A stretch of DNA of 64,000 bases from Streptomyces sp. NRRL WC-3742 (GCF_000720635.1 NZ_JOCF01000046.1:1-64000); one strand, 5' to 3'; positions 7,776 to 18,789 are shown, counted from the first letter of the stretch. Numbers and translations are program-made. Notes: generated by a model from the sequence alone, not told the origin.

Positions 7776-9122
7776 ATGGCGCGTCGTAGGGTGTCCGTGC
7801 TGGTGGCGGCGATCTGTGTGGCGCTGGCGGCGCCCGTCGCCTCGGCGTCGGCGGCTCCGGTGCCGACACCCGGGCCGGTGCAGGCTCCGCCGAAGCTGAT
7901 CGTCTCCGGGCAGGACGCCCTGATCGGTCTGGACGGGTACAGCCAGGGAGCCGACAGCCTGGCGGCCGACAGCCAGGGCAGCAACGACCAGGGCGACCTC
8001 GGGGCCCGGCTGCGGGCGGGCCTGCGGAAGGTGACGGCGGCCGGGGCGGCCGCCTCCTTCGGCGAGGTGGTCGACGAGGACGGGGTGCGGCGGGCCGGCT
8101 CCGGCGTCTCCGACCTCAGGACCGGCGCGCCGGTGCGGCCGGACGGCCGGTACCGGGTCGGCAGCATCACCAAGGTGTTCACCTCGACGACCGTGCTGCA
8201 GCTCGTCGGCGAGCACCGCATCGGCCTGGACGACCCGGTGGAGAGCTACCTGCCCGGGCTCGTCCCCAACGGCGCGCACATCACCATCCGCCAGCTGCTC
8301 AACCACAGCTCCGGCGTCTGGGACCCGACCAACGAGCCCGACGGCGGCGTCTTCCCGACGTTCACCAACGTCGCCGACGCCCGAAAGTGGATCGAGGGCG
8401 GCGGCTTCAAGGACAGCGTCCCGCGCGACAAGGTGGTGGCCGCCGCGACGGCGCACGCGCCGTACTTCGCGCCCGGCACCTCCTTCCACTACTCCAACAC
8501 CAACTTCATCCTGCTCGGCATGGTCATCGAGAAGGTCACCGGGAACGCCTACACCCGCGAGATCGAGGCCCGCATCCTGCGCCCGCTCGGCCTGACCAGG
8601 ACGTACTTCCCGGGCGCCTCGACCGACATCCGCGGCCCGCACGCCCACGGCTACGTCACGCTGGTCGACGGCACCGGGCCGACCGCGCCGCGCACCGACT
8701 ACGACATCAGCGAGCAGAGCGTCACCTGGGCGACCTCCGCCGGTGAGCTGATCTCCACCACCGACGACCTGATCCGCTTCGAGAAGGCCCTGCTGGCCGG
8801 GCGGCTGCTGAAGCAGGAGCAGATGGCGGCGATGAGGACCACCATCCCGATGACCCCGGACGGCTCGCCGAGCACCGCCAACTACGGGCTGGGGCTGGCC
8901 CGGGTCGACCTCAGCTGCGGGCCGGTGTACGGGCACGACGGCTCGATGCCCGGGTACCTGTCGCAGATGTGGTCCTCGGGCAACCGCTGGCTGGCCGTGT
9001 CGACGACGCCGAAGGGCGACCCGCAGCAGGTCTACGCGCAGATGGGCGCGCAGTTCGGGCTGCTGGAGGACGTGTTCTGCGGCAAGGGCGGCGAGGGTAA
9101 GGGCGGCGGGGCCAAGGGCTGA
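7776..9122 (+). CDS. Secreted serine hydrolase, class C beta-lactamase / DD-peptidase family
   Basis: This 448-residue exported protein has a signal peptide ending near ASASA and the serine beta-lactamase/penicillin-binding fold. The three active-site elements are present: SITK with nucleophile Ser130 and Lys133, YSN at about Tyr239, and HDG at about His387 in place of KTG. This set is typical of D-alanyl-D-alanine carboxypeptidases and esterases of class C fold; HDG rather than KTG is common among Streptomyces R61-like enzymes. ATG 7776 is chosen because of GGGGGA just upstream; GTG 7761 and ATG 7764 are also in frame. The C-terminus ends in a Gly/Lys-rich tail. It probably acts on peptidoglycan peptides or small esters outside the cell. 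Confidence 0.88.
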   Translation: MARRRVSVLVAAICVALAAPVASASAAPVPTPGPVQAPPKLIVSGQDALIGLDGYSQGADSLAADSQGSNDQGDLGARLRAGLRKVTAAGAAASFGEVVDEDGVRRAGSGVSDLRTGAPVRPDGRYRVGSITKVFTSTTVLQLVGEHRIGLDDPVESYLPGLVPNGAHITIRQLLNHSSGVWDPTNEPDGGVFPTFTNVADARKWIEGGGFKDSVPRDKVVAAATAHAPYFAPGTSFHYSNTNFILLGMVIEKVTGNAYTREIEARILRPLGLTRTYFPGASTDIRGPHAHGYVTLVDGTGPTAPRTDYDISEQSVTWATSAGELISTTDDLIRFEKALLAGRLLKQEQMAAMRTTIPMTPDGSPSTANYGLGLARVDLSCGPVYGHDGSMPGYLSQMWSSGNRWLAVSTTPKGDPQQVYAQMGAQFGLLEDVFCGKGGEGKGGGAKG

Positions 9123-9129
9123 TGACGGT

Positions 9130-9159
9130 GCCGCCGCGCCCCCGGTCGGGCGCGGCGGC
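9130..9159. terminator. Bidirectional terminator hairpin
   Basis: Twelve-base perfect GC arms (9130-9141 and 9148-9159) with a six-base loop lie between two convergent genes. Just after it a 13-base unit, CTCCCGCTCAGCC, is repeated in tandem; the second copy contains the stop codon of the hydrolase. Confidence 0.75.
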
Positions 9160-9179
9160 CTCCCGCTCAGCCCTCCCGC

Positions 9180-9959
9180 TCAGCCCTCGCCGTCGTCCTC
9201 GCCAAGGAACTCCTCGATGGCGCTGATGAGTTGCAGCGGCGACTCCTCCATCGGGTAGTGCCCGGTGGCGGGCAGGTCGACGGCGGTGGCGTTCGGGTAG
9301 TGGCGCAGCCACGTCCCGCGGAGGAACTCGCCCGTGAGCGCCTGGTCCAGCTCGCAGACGAACACCCGTACCGGCAGCGGGAGTCCGGCGATCTCCTCGT
9401 GGAAGTCCTCGAGCGCCCAGGAGTCCAGCCAGGCGCGGAACGCCTTGACGTCGCTGCGCCCCAGCGACTGGGCGAGCATCCGCGCCACCCAGGCGCGCGG
9501 CCGCACACCGCTCGTGGTGATGTCGATGATGGCCGCCCGGTTCTCCGGCAGGTCGGCGGCGCCCGCGAACAGCTCCCACTGCTCGGGCGGCATCGGGACG
9601 CCGGAGGCCGGAACCGGGGCGATGCCGACCAGGCGCCGTACGCGCTCGGGTGCGAGGGTGAGGACGCGCTGCACGATGCATCCGCCCATCGAGTGCCCGA
9701 TGAGGGAGAAGCGGTCCCAGCCGAGGGCGTCCGCCGTCGCCAGCAGGTCCGCGCCGCCCTCCGTGGTGGTGTGGCGGCCGGGCAGGTCGCGGGCCTCGCC
9801 GTAGCCGCGCAGGTCGACGAAGGCGTAGGTGAAGGCGTCGAGGTCGAGGTCGGGCAGCATGCGCTCGTAGGCGCCGCGGTCGGCGAACCAGCCGTGCACG
9901 GCGATCACGTGGTGAGGGCCGTGGCCGATGAGGGTGTGCGGCAGGGGGACGGCGGTCAA
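9180..9959 (-). CDS. Alpha/beta hydrolase
   Basis: This 259-residue protein is a single-domain alpha/beta hydrolase. Seen are the oxyanion strand HGWFADRG, the nucleophile elbow GHSMGG, an acid region near FVCELD and the late catalytic histidine in ATGHYPM. TTG 9959 is chosen because GAGGAGAG lies six bases upstream; the longer in-frame version adds a basic stretch with no support. The closest broad class is the esterase/haloperoxidase-like hydrolases. It is divergent from the leucine-rich-repeat gene, and a 12-base palindrome lies between them. Confidence 0.88.
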   Translation of the reverse strand: MTAVPLPHTLIGHGPHHVIAVHGWFADRGAYERMLPDLDLDAFTYAFVDLRGYGEARDLPGRHTTTEGGADLLATADALGWDRFSLIGHSMGGCIVQRVLTLAPERVRRLVGIAPVPASGVPMPPEQWELFAGAADLPENRAAIIDITTSGVRPRAWVARMLAQSLGRSDVKAFRAWLDSWALEDFHEEIAGLPLPVRVFVCELDQALTGEFLRGTWLRHYPNATAVDLPATGHYPMEESPLQLISAIEEFLGEDDGEG

Positions 9960-10048
9960 GGTCGGCTCTCCTCGGTCGGGTTGTCGGGCACGGCGGTGGT
10001 TCTGCCTCGCCGGGCCGGGCGCCAAACGCGACACACCGGACCTCACCC

Positions 10049-10060
10049 GAACGATCGTTC
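10049..10060. promoter_or_regulatory. 12-bp perfect palindrome, possible operator
   Basis: GAACGATCGTTC is fully palindromic and lies between the divergent hydrolase and LRR genes. Its core ACGATCGT resembles the core of the site at 14670-14687. It may be a TetR-type operator. Confidence 0.45.
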
Positions 10061-10114
10061 CGTACAGTGGGCGCAGCCGCCGACCGGCGGGGCGAGGCCG
10101 AGGCGAGGACGACG

Positions 10115-10855
10115 ATGAACGACGGCGCGGACGTGGTGCTCAACCTGTGGCGGCAGCCGCTCGAGGCCGTGCCCGCCGAGGTGTGGGACCGCACGGACCT
10201 GACCGTCCTCATCCTCGCCGACACCGGGATCGAGCAACTGCCCTCCGAAATCGGCCGGTTGAAGAACCTTCGCCTGCTCGACCTCGGGCACAACCGGCTC
10301 ACCCGGCTGCCCGAGGAGCTGGGCGACCTGACCGGGCTGCGTGACTTCCTCTTCGTCCACGACAATGCGCTGACCTCCCTGCCCGACAGCCTGGGACGGC
10401 TCACCGCCCTGCGCTACCTCAACGTCGGCGACAACCCGCTCACCGAACTGCCGGACGCCATCGGCGAGATGACCGCACTGATCGAGCTGCGCGCCCAGGA
10501 CAACGGGCTCACCGAGCTGCCCGAGTCGATCGGCCGCCTGCGCGCCCTGCGCGAACTGTGGCTGCGCGGCAACGAGTTGACCGCCCTGCCGGAGTCCGTG
10601 GCGGGTCTGACCGAACTGCGGGAGCTGGAGCTGCGGGACAACGCCCTCACGGAACTCCCGGACGCGCTCGCCGGGTTGCCGCTGCTGCGCCGTATCGACC
10701 TTCGGTCCAACCGGATCACCGCACTGCCGGACTGGCTGGCGGAGCCGGGGGCACTGCCCGCGCTGGAGAAGCTGGATCTTCGGTGGAACGACGTCCGGTT
10801 GCCGGCCGCGCTGCTCGACGTGCTGGCGGCGCGCGGGTGTGTGGTCCTCTACTGA
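10115..10855 (+). CDS. Leucine-rich-repeat protein
   Basis: This 246-residue protein is built almost entirely of about nine leucine-rich repeats of 23 residues, with the consensus LxxLxxLxLxxNxLxxLPxxL, as in the Ras-associated/bacterial LRR class. No signal peptide or membrane segment is visible, so it is probably a cytoplasmic protein-binding solenoid. The start at ATG 10115 has GAGGA upstream. The repeats are near identical in spacing, which suggests internal duplication. Partners are unknown. It precedes the threonyl-tRNA synthetase leader but is separated by that gene's own promoter-like element. Confidence 0.85.
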   Translation: MNDGADVVLNLWRQPLEAVPAEVWDRTDLTVLILADTGIEQLPSEIGRLKNLRLLDLGHNRLTRLPEELGDLTGLRDFLFVHDNALTSLPDSLGRLTALRYLNVGDNPLTELPDAIGEMTALIELRAQDNGLTELPESIGRLRALRELWLRGNELTALPESVAGLTELRELELRDNALTELPDALAGLPLLRRIDLRSNRITALPDWLAEPGALPALEKLDLRWNDVRLPAALLDVLAARGCVVLY

Positions 10856-10903
10856 CCCGAACCGACCTGCGGGAAAAGATCGCCGAGCGGGCGCGCGGCC
10901 TGC

Positions 10904-10909
10904 TAGCGT
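10904..10909 (+). promoter_or_regulatory. -10 box of threonine leader transcript
   Basis: TAGCGT fits the TANNNT -10 pattern and lies seven bases before the leader peptide ATG at 10917, so the transcript is probably leaderless or nearly so, common in actinomycetes. A clear -35 is not seen. Confidence 0.45.
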
Positions 10910-10916
10910 GGACGCC

Positions 10917-10970
10917 ATGAAGCGCGCTGCACTCGTCACGACGACGCCGGAGAGAGTCCCGGTGCGCTGA
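10917..10970 (+). CDS. Threonine-rich leader peptide of threonyl-tRNA synthetase
   Basis: ATG at 10917 opens a 17-residue peptide, MKRAALVTTTPERVPVR, ending at TGA 10968-10970. Three consecutive threonine codons (all ACG) lie in the middle. It is followed after 15 bases by a strong hairpin and then by the threonyl-tRNA synthetase gene. This is the arrangement of ribosome-mediated attenuation: when charged tRNA-Thr is short, the ribosome stalls on the ACG run and the hairpin cannot act. The bases CGTCGT after the hairpin can pair with the ACG run, a possible alternative fold. The peptide itself probably has no other function. Confidence 0.8.
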   Translation: MKRAALVTTTPERVPVR

Positions 10971-10985
10971 CTGCTGACCTAGTCC

Positions 10986-11016
10986 GAAGCCCCGGGGCCG
11001 AGTGCCCCGGGGCTTC
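10986..11016 (+). terminator. Attenuator hairpin before threonyl-tRNA synthetase
   Basis: Arms GAAGCCCCGGGG (10986-10997) and CCCCGGGGCTTC (11005-11016) pair perfectly over 12 bases around a seven-base loop. It lies between the Thr leader peptide and the synthetase start at 11070. The T-run after it is poor, as is usual in high-GC actinomycetes. Confidence 0.8.
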
Positions 11017-11069
11017 GTCGTTCCCGGCTCCACTCGCCCCCGCGGTCACACCTGAGTGGAGACCACACG

Positions 11070-12326
11070 ATGAACCCCGCGAACGCCCAGGCCGCCCACG
11101 ACCACCGCAAGCTCGGCCGCGAGCTGGACCTGTTCGACACCGACCCCCTGATGGGCTCCGGCCTGCCGTACTGGCTGCCCGACGGCGCCGCGATCCGGCA
11201 CGCGCTGGAGGAGTTCATCCGCGAGCGCGAACGCCTGGCCGGCTACCGGCACGTCTACTCCCCGGTGCTCGGCAAGCGCGACCTCTACGAGATCTCCGGC
11301 CACTGGGAGCACTACCGCGAGGACATGTTCCCGCCCATGCGGCTCGGCGTGGAGGAGATGGTGCTGCGGCCGAGCCTGTGCCCGCACCACGCCCTCATCT
11401 ACCGCTCCCGCTCGCACAGCTACCGCGAACTGCCGCTGCGCATGGCGGAGTTGGGCGGCATGTACCGCTCCGAACTGTCCGGGGTGCTGGGCGGGCTGAC
11501 CAGGGTCCGGGCGATCCAGCTGAACGACGCGCACGTCTTCTGCACCCCGGAGCAGGCGGCCGACGAGGCCGTGGCCGCACTGGAGTTGATCCGCGAGGCG
11601 CACCGGGCGCTGGGCGTGGTGCCCGTGCGCTACCGGCTCTCGCTGCCCGGCGAGGGCGGCAAGTACGTGGCCGATCCGGCGCTGTGGGAGCGGGCGGTCG
11701 CGCTGCTGACCGAGGTGCTGGAGCGCTCCGGGGTGCCGTTCGAGGCGGCGGAGGGAGAGGCGGCGTTCTACGGGCCCAAGATCGACGTGCAGATCGCCGA
11801 CGGCGCCGGGCGGGAGTTCACCCTCTCCACCGTCCAGATCGACTTCCACCAGCCGGAGCGGTTCGGCCTGCACTACATCGGCCCGGACGGCCTCAAGCAC
11901 CGGCCGGTGATGGTGCACCGCAGCGTGATCGGCAGCGTGGAGCGGGTCGTCGCGCACCTCATCGAGCTGTACGGCGGTGCGTTCCCGGCCTGGCTGGCGC
12001 CCGTCCAGGTCGTCCTGGTGCCGATCTCCGAGGCGGAGGTGGAGCAGGCCGAGCGGCTGCGGCGGCGCTGTCTGGAGCTCGGGCTGCGGGCCGAGGTGGC
12101 CGGGCCCGAGTACGGGAGCCTGGGCGCGCGGATCCGGGCGGCCAGGCTGGTGCCGTACCAGGCGGTCATCGGGGCGAAGGAGGCGGTGGACGGGCGGGTC
12201 GCCCTGCGGCTGCGGGACGGCCGGCGGCTCGACCCGATGCCCGCCGAGGAGGCCCTGGCGCGGATCGGCGCCCTGGTGGAGCAGTGCGCGCCGCAGCTGT
12301 GGGAGGGGGACGGCGCCGGTCAGTAG
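11070..12326 (+). CDS. thrS: Threonyl-tRNA synthetase, short form without TGS and editing domains
   Basis: This class II synthetase charges tRNA-Thr. It has only the catalytic and anticodon-binding domains: 418 residues against about 640-660 for the usual bacterial enzyme. The zinc ligands are all present: Cys104 (SLCPHH), His155 (NDAHVFC) and His283 (VMVHRS). The anticodon-binding domain begins near PAWLAPVQVVLVP. The N-terminal TGS and N2 editing domains are absent, so it cannot clear Ser-tRNA-Thr in cis. ATG 11070 has GGAG nine bases upstream. Its own leader peptide and attenuator indicate induction by threonine or tRNA-charging shortage. It is probably a second, inducible or inhibitor-tolerant synthetase beside a full-length housekeeping copy elsewhere. 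Confidence 0.9.
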   Translation: MNPANAQAAHDHRKLGRELDLFDTDPLMGSGLPYWLPDGAAIRHALEEFIRERERLAGYRHVYSPVLGKRDLYEISGHWEHYREDMFPPMRLGVEEMVLRPSLCPHHALIYRSRSHSYRELPLRMAELGGMYRSELSGVLGGLTRVRAIQLNDAHVFCTPEQAADEAVAALELIREAHRALGVVPVRYRLSLPGEGGKYVADPALWERAVALLTEVLERSGVPFEAAEGEAAFYGPKIDVQIADGAGREFTLSTVQIDFHQPERFGLHYIGPDGLKHRPVMVHRSVIGSVERVVAHLIELYGGAFPAWLAPVQVVLVPISEAEVEQAERLRRRCLELGLRAEVAGPEYGSLGARIRAARLVPYQAVIGAKEAVDGRVALRLRDGRRLDPMPAEEALARIGALVEQCAPQLWEGDGAGQ

Positions 12327-12733
12327 GACTGGAGCTCGATCAGGTGGCCCTCCGGGTCCCGCAGGTGGGCGCTGCGCAGGTTGGGGCCCCACTGCGGTCG
12401 GTCGGTCGCCGGGGCGACGAGGGCGCCGCCGCTGCGAAGGCACAGGTCGAGCGCGGCGTCCACGTCGCCGACGCGCAGGACGAGCATCGCGGCGTCCTGC
12501 GCGTCGGCGGCCGGCCGGGTGGGCAGATGGGCGGTGCCGAGGTCGGCGGCCATGGCGGCGCGGTCGTACAGCACCAGGACGGCCTGGTCGTCGACGTCCT
12601 CCCAGTTGGCGTACGGGCCCTCGGGGGCGCCCTTGACGAGCGCGGCGCCGGTGAGGGCGGGCAGGACGGCGCGGTAGAAGGCGAAGCACTCGGCGAAGCG
12701 GGTGACGAGCAGGCGGGGGTAGAGGGCGTCCAC
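12320..12733 (-). CDS. VOC (glyoxalase/dioxygenase) family protein
   Basis: This 137-residue protein has two beta-alpha-beta-beta-beta units of the vicinal-oxygen-chelate fold. Typical marks are the opening YPRLLVTRFAECFAFYRAVL and the closing LRDPEGHLIELQSY. The start at GTG 12733 has AGGAG seven bases upstream. Its end overlaps the end of the synthetase by seven bases, tail to tail. It is divergent from a MarR regulator across a 93-base gap with a strong dyad, which suggests it is that regulator's target. Such proteins are often resistance or detoxification enzymes; the ligand is not predictable. Confidence 0.85.
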   Translation of the reverse strand: MDALYPRLLVTRFAECFAFYRAVLPALTGAALVKGAPEGPYANWEDVDDQAVLVLYDRAAMAADLGTAHLPTRPAADAQDAAMLVLRVGDVDAALDLCLRSGGALVAPATDRPQWGPNLRSAHLRDPEGHLIELQSY

Positions 12734-12781
12734 GGGCGAACTCCTGGGTCGGGCGGGGCGGTTGCGGCCGCCGGGGCGAAT

Positions 12782-12801
12782 TAGTGGGTTGGCACCCACT
12801 A
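12782..12801. promoter_or_regulatory. Probable MarR operator between VOC and MarR genes
   Basis: TAGTGGGT and ACCCACTA face each other over four bases, a 20-bp dyad of typical MarR-operator size. A second smaller dyad, TAGGG/CCCTA, lies at 12802-12816. Both are in the divergent promoter gap. TATAGG within the overlap could serve as a -10 box. Confidence 0.65.
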
Positions 12802-12826
12802 TAGGGGTGGACCCTAGACTGTCGCC

Positions 12827-13321
12827 ATGGTTTCCGACGCCCCGCCTCCGGGTCACCCCCTGCCTCCGAGCGACGCCCTGCCGCCGACGCTGCTCGACCT
12901 CAGCACGTACCTGCTCTCGAAGGTCGGCAAGGCCGCGCGTGCCAGGCTCACCGAGCGGCTGGCCGAACGCGGGCTGCGGCTCTGGGACATGGCAGTGCTG
13001 GCCGCGCTGGCCGACTTCGGGCCGCAGGCGCAGCGGGACCTGGTCGGGCGGCTGGGCATCGACCCGAGCGACCTGGCGAAGGTGGCGGACCAGCTCGCCG
13101 CCGCCGGGTACGTCGAGCGGGCGCGGGACGCGGCGGACCGGCGGCGGGTGTCGGTGTCCGTCACCGGGGCGGGGCGGGCACTGCTCGCGGAGCTGGAGGA
13201 GCAGGCGCGGGAGGTGCAGGACGAGGTGCTGGCGCCCCTGGACGCGGGGGAGCGGGAGGTGCTGCAGTCCCTGCTGCTGCGGGTGCACGTGGGGCTGGGG
13301 GAGCGGCGCGGGGCGGTGTAG
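12827..13321 (+). CDS. MarR family transcriptional regulator
   Basis: This 164-residue winged-helix protein has the MarR plan: N-terminal dimer helices (STYLLSKVGKAARARL), a helix-turn-helix around QRDLVGRLGIDPSDLAKVADQL, and the wing signature DAADRRRVSVSVT, where D-x-R-R is the family mark. ATG 12827 follows the dyads at 12782-12816, so autoregulation and control of the divergent VOC gene are likely. The ligand is unknown. The gene ends 19 bases before the end of the convergent NlpC/P60 gene. Confidence 0.9.
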   Translation: MVSDAPPPGHPLPPSDALPPTLLDLSTYLLSKVGKAARARLTERLAERGLRLWDMAVLAALADFGPQAQRDLVGRLGIDPSDLAKVADQLAAAGYVERARDAADRRRVSVSVTGAGRALLAELEEQAREVQDEVLAPLDAGEREVLQSLLLRVHVGLGERRGAV

Positions 13322-13339
13322 GGGCGCTGCAGGGGCCGT

Positions 13340-14008
13340 TCAGGCGGGCGGGGCGGGGCGTCGTGCTCCGGCGAACTCGCCCGCCCAGCGCGGTACGTCG
13401 AGGACGTGCTCGACCCGGGCGACCAGGGTGCCGGTGCGCTCGGCGTGGATCATCGCGCCCTCGCCCGCGTAGATGCCGACATGGTGCAGCGGGGCGTCCG
13501 GGCGGGAGAAGAACAGCAGGTCGCCCGGGGCGAGGTCGGGGCGCTCCACCGGGGCGCTGCGGTGGAACTGGGCGACGGTGTAGTGGCCCAGCTCGACGGT
13601 GCCGTGGCTGGCGCGGTACCAGCAGTAGAGGGAGAGGCCGCTGCAGTCGAAGCCGACGGTGCTCTCGCCGAGGCAGACGCCGTCGAGGTAGCCGTTCTCC
13701 TCGTCGCAGAAGCCGAGGCTCGCGCCCAGGCGGTCGCCGCCGCCCCAGGCGTACGGGACGCCGAGCTGCGAGGCGGCCACGGCGGCGACGCGGCGGCCCA
13801 GGGCGGCGGCGGGCGTGGTGTCCTCGGCGCGGGCGCCGGCGTCGGCAGGCCGGGTGGGTTGGGCCGGTTCGGCCTGGGCGGGGGCGGCGGCGAGGGCCGG
13901 GGCGAGCCCGGCGCCGAGGGCGAGGCCCAGCATGCGGCGGCGGTCGACGCCGGGGGATCGGTCGTCGCCGGGCTGCCGGGATTCCATCGGTGACTCCATC
14001 GGCTCCAT
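13340..14008 (-). CDS. NlpC/P60 family cell-wall hydrolase
   Basis: This 222-residue exported protein has a C-terminal NlpC/P60 cysteine-peptidase domain that cuts D-Glu/diaminopimelate or related bonds in peptidoglycan. The catalytic set is visible: Cys122 (FDCSGLS), His176 (LHHVGIY) and a third polar position at His188. The N-terminus carries RRRMLG before a hydrophobic stretch ending APAQA; the arginines suggest possible Tat export, though the motif is not perfect. No cell-wall anchor is seen. The domain has an insert with extra cysteines near residues 101 and 112 between the first helix and the catalytic Cys. Confidence 0.87.
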   Translation of the reverse strand: MEPMESPMESRQPGDDRSPGVDRRRMLGLALGAGLAPALAAAPAQAEPAQPTRPADAGARAEDTTPAAALGRRVAAVAASQLGVPYAWGGGDRLGASLGFCDEENGYLDGVCLGESTVGFDCSGLSLYCWYRASHGTVELGHYTVAQFHRSAPVERPDLAPGDLLFFSRPDAPLHHVGIYAGEGAMIHAERTGTLVARVEHVLDVPRWAGEFAGARRPAPPA

Positions 14009-14185
14009 CGCTCGACTCCCCGGGGGTGCGGTGCGGAAGGGACCAGGATTCCGGGTCGGCGGGCCCGGCCGCCATCACCCGTGCAGGTGAATCGCTGGCG
14101 CAGCGGCCCTACGGGGAACGGGAGTTCGTGCGAAAACCGATTGACCGTCGGCCAGGTCAGGCCAACCATGGGCGCGAACGTTCGG

Positions 14186-14209
14186 TCCTGTCGTCCTGTC
14201 GTCCTGTCG
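14186..14209. repeat. Three tandem 8-bp repeats
   Basis: TCCTGTCG occurs three times in a row, 23 bases before the Rid gene start. The tract could vary in copy number by slippage and change promoter or leader spacing. Confidence 0.7.
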
Positions 14210-14231
14210 TTCCTCGAGTATCGGAGGCCCC

Positions 14232-14636
14232 ATGAGCTCGCATGTGAAGCTGATCCGCAATTCCCGGCTGACTCCCGCCGTCGACTACGCCTATGCGGCG
14301 CTGGTCGAGGCTCCGGTCCGCACGCTCTGGCTGGCCGGCGCCTGTCCGCTGGACGAGGAGGGGAGGACGGTGGCGGTCGGCGATTTCGAGGCCCAGGCCC
14401 ACCAGGTGATGCGCAATCTGATAACCGTGCTGGAGGGTGCCGGTGCAGGGCTCACCGACATCGCCAGGACCACCGTGTACGTGGCCTCCTCGAACCAGGC
14501 CGACCTGGTGAAGGTGTGGAACGTGTATCGCGCGTACATGGGCGAGCACGACGCGCCGAGCACCCTGCTCGGGGTGGCCGTGCTCGGCTACCACGACCAG
14601 TTGGTGGAGGTGGAGGCCATGGCGGTTCTGGGCTGA
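14232..14636 (+). CDS. Rid family (YjgF/YER057c/UK114) protein
   Basis: This 134-residue protein has the Rid fold (chorismate-mutase-like trimer), a group that includes RidA deaminases of reactive enamines. Family marks are LWLAGACPLDEEG, the helix VMRNLITVLEGAGAGLTDIART and the final VEVEAMAVLG. In RidA the catalytic arginine falls in PAR-S; here the matching stretch reads DAPST, so the arginine appears replaced. It may thus belong to the non-RidA branches with other activities. It stands alone before the butyrolactone-receptor-like gene. Confidence 0.85.
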   Translation: MSSHVKLIRNSRLTPAVDYAYAALVEAPVRTLWLAGACPLDEEGRTVAVGDFEAQAHQVMRNLITVLEGAGAGLTDIARTTVYVASSNQADLVKVWNVYRAYMGEHDAPSTLLGVAVLGYHDQLVEVEAMAVLG

Positions 14637-14935
14637 GAAGCAGGTGGGGCGGCCTGAATCCGAGAAATGAAACCGATCGTTCGGTTTTATGGTCGGATCC
14701 ATAAGGTTGGCCGGGGGGTGCGCGCCCGTCGCCGAACGGTGCGCCCCTCGATTTCCCCACAGGTTGGCGGCTGTGAGGTTCCTGAGAACCCTGTGAGAAA
14801 GGGGCTGGTGGGGGCAGAGATACGGATGTGGCGATCGAGCAGGTTGATCGTGTCGCCTTCGGGCGGCCCGTCGCTAAGATACGGGGTGGTTGGTTTGGTT
14901 TTGTTTGAGGGACGGCTCAGGGCGGGGTGGTTGCG
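14637..14935. promoter_or_regulatory. 299-bp control region upstream of butyrolactone-receptor homologue
   Basis: This gap contains no gene. It holds the nested dyad at 14658-14698, a -10-like TAAGAT at 14875-14880 and a T/G-rich stretch at 14885-14910 that may be a further imperfect operator over the start point. The 5' part may also terminate the Rid gene. Confidence 0.55.
14658..14698. promoter_or_regulatory. ARE-like dyad (AAACCGA-TCGT-TCGGTTT) with outer arms
   Basis: The inner dyad AAACCGA/TCGGTTT spans 14670-14687 with four bases between arms. Outer arms ATCCGA (14658-14663) and TCGGAT (14693-14698) add a second layer. The inner site resembles autoregulatory elements of gamma-butyrolactone receptors and matches 15 of 18 bases with the site at 15628-15645. 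Confidence 0.65.
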
Positions 14936-15592
14936 GTGGTGCGGCAGGAGCGGGCGGTTCGTACGCGTCGGCTGATCCTGGAGGCCGCGGCGTCGGTCTT
15001 CGACGAGCACGGGTACGAGGGCGCCACCATCGGCGAGGTGGTCGCCCGGGCCGGCGTGACGCGGGGTGCGGTGTACTTCCATTTCGCCTCCAAGCGGGAT
15101 CTCGCCCAGGGTGTGGTGGAGGAGCAGTTCACCCAGGACGGCGTGCCCGAACGGACCTGCAAGCTTCAGGAGTTCGTGGACACCGGTATGGTGGTGGCCC
15201 ACCTGATGCCGCGCGACCCGCTGCTCAGTGCGGGGGCCCGGCTCTCGCTCGGTCAGGACGTGCTGGACGACCTCGGCGGCGCGATCCCCGGCTGGATCGG
15301 GCGGATGGAGGAACTGCTGGTCGCGGCCGGCGAGCGCGGCGAGCTGCTGCCGCACGTCGTCGCGGCGGACACGGCCTGGCTGATGATCGCGGCCTGGACG
15401 GGCGTGCAGATCCAGTCGCAGAAGCTGTCCGCCCGGGCGGACCTGGAGGAGCGGGTGTCGGGGCTCTATCGGCACCTGATGCCCAGCATCGCGGTGCCGG
15501 GCGTGCTCGCCTCCCTGCGGATGGGGCCGGAGCGCGGCGCCCAGGTGGTGGCCGAGGTGGAGGCTTCCCGCGAGGCCGCCCCGGGTATCTGA
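14936..15592 (+). CDS. Gamma-butyrolactone-receptor-like TetR repressor
   Basis: This 218-residue protein matches the ArpA/ScbR branch of TetR repressors. The N-terminal helix-turn-helix reads RTRRLILEAAASVFDEHGYEG... GVTRGAVYFHFASKRDLA, nearly the family consensus. The ligand domain keeps LLSAGARLSLGQDV and the WTGVQ segment with the tryptophan near the ligand pocket. Start at GTG 14936 is preferred (GGCGGGG upstream); GTG 14927 is also in frame. Receptors of this type are released from DNA by butyrolactone-type hormones, while pseudo-receptors bind antibiotics. No hormone-synthase (afsA-like) gene is nearby, so either class is possible. ARE-like sites lie upstream and before the SARP gene, its likely target. 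Confidence 0.85.
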   Translation: MVRQERAVRTRRLILEAAASVFDEHGYEGATIGEVVARAGVTRGAVYFHFASKRDLAQGVVEEQFTQDGVPERTCKLQEFVDTGMVVAHLMPRDPLLSAGARLSLGQDVLDDLGGAIPGWIGRMEELLVAAGERGELLPHVVAADTAWLMIAAWTGVQIQSQKLSARADLEERVSGLYRHLMPSIAVPGVLASLRMGPERGAQVVAEVEASREAAPGI

Positions 15593-15627
15593 CCGCATCC
15601 GACCGCTTCTGATCCTCCCTCAAAAAC

Positions 15628-18785
<3,158 letters not shown>

Positions 18786-18789
18786 GGGG

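Noticed and set aside
14667..14975. 102-codon frame between Rid and the TetR gene
   Set aside because: Its start lies inside the ARE-like dyad, there is no ribosome site, and composition is not coding-like.
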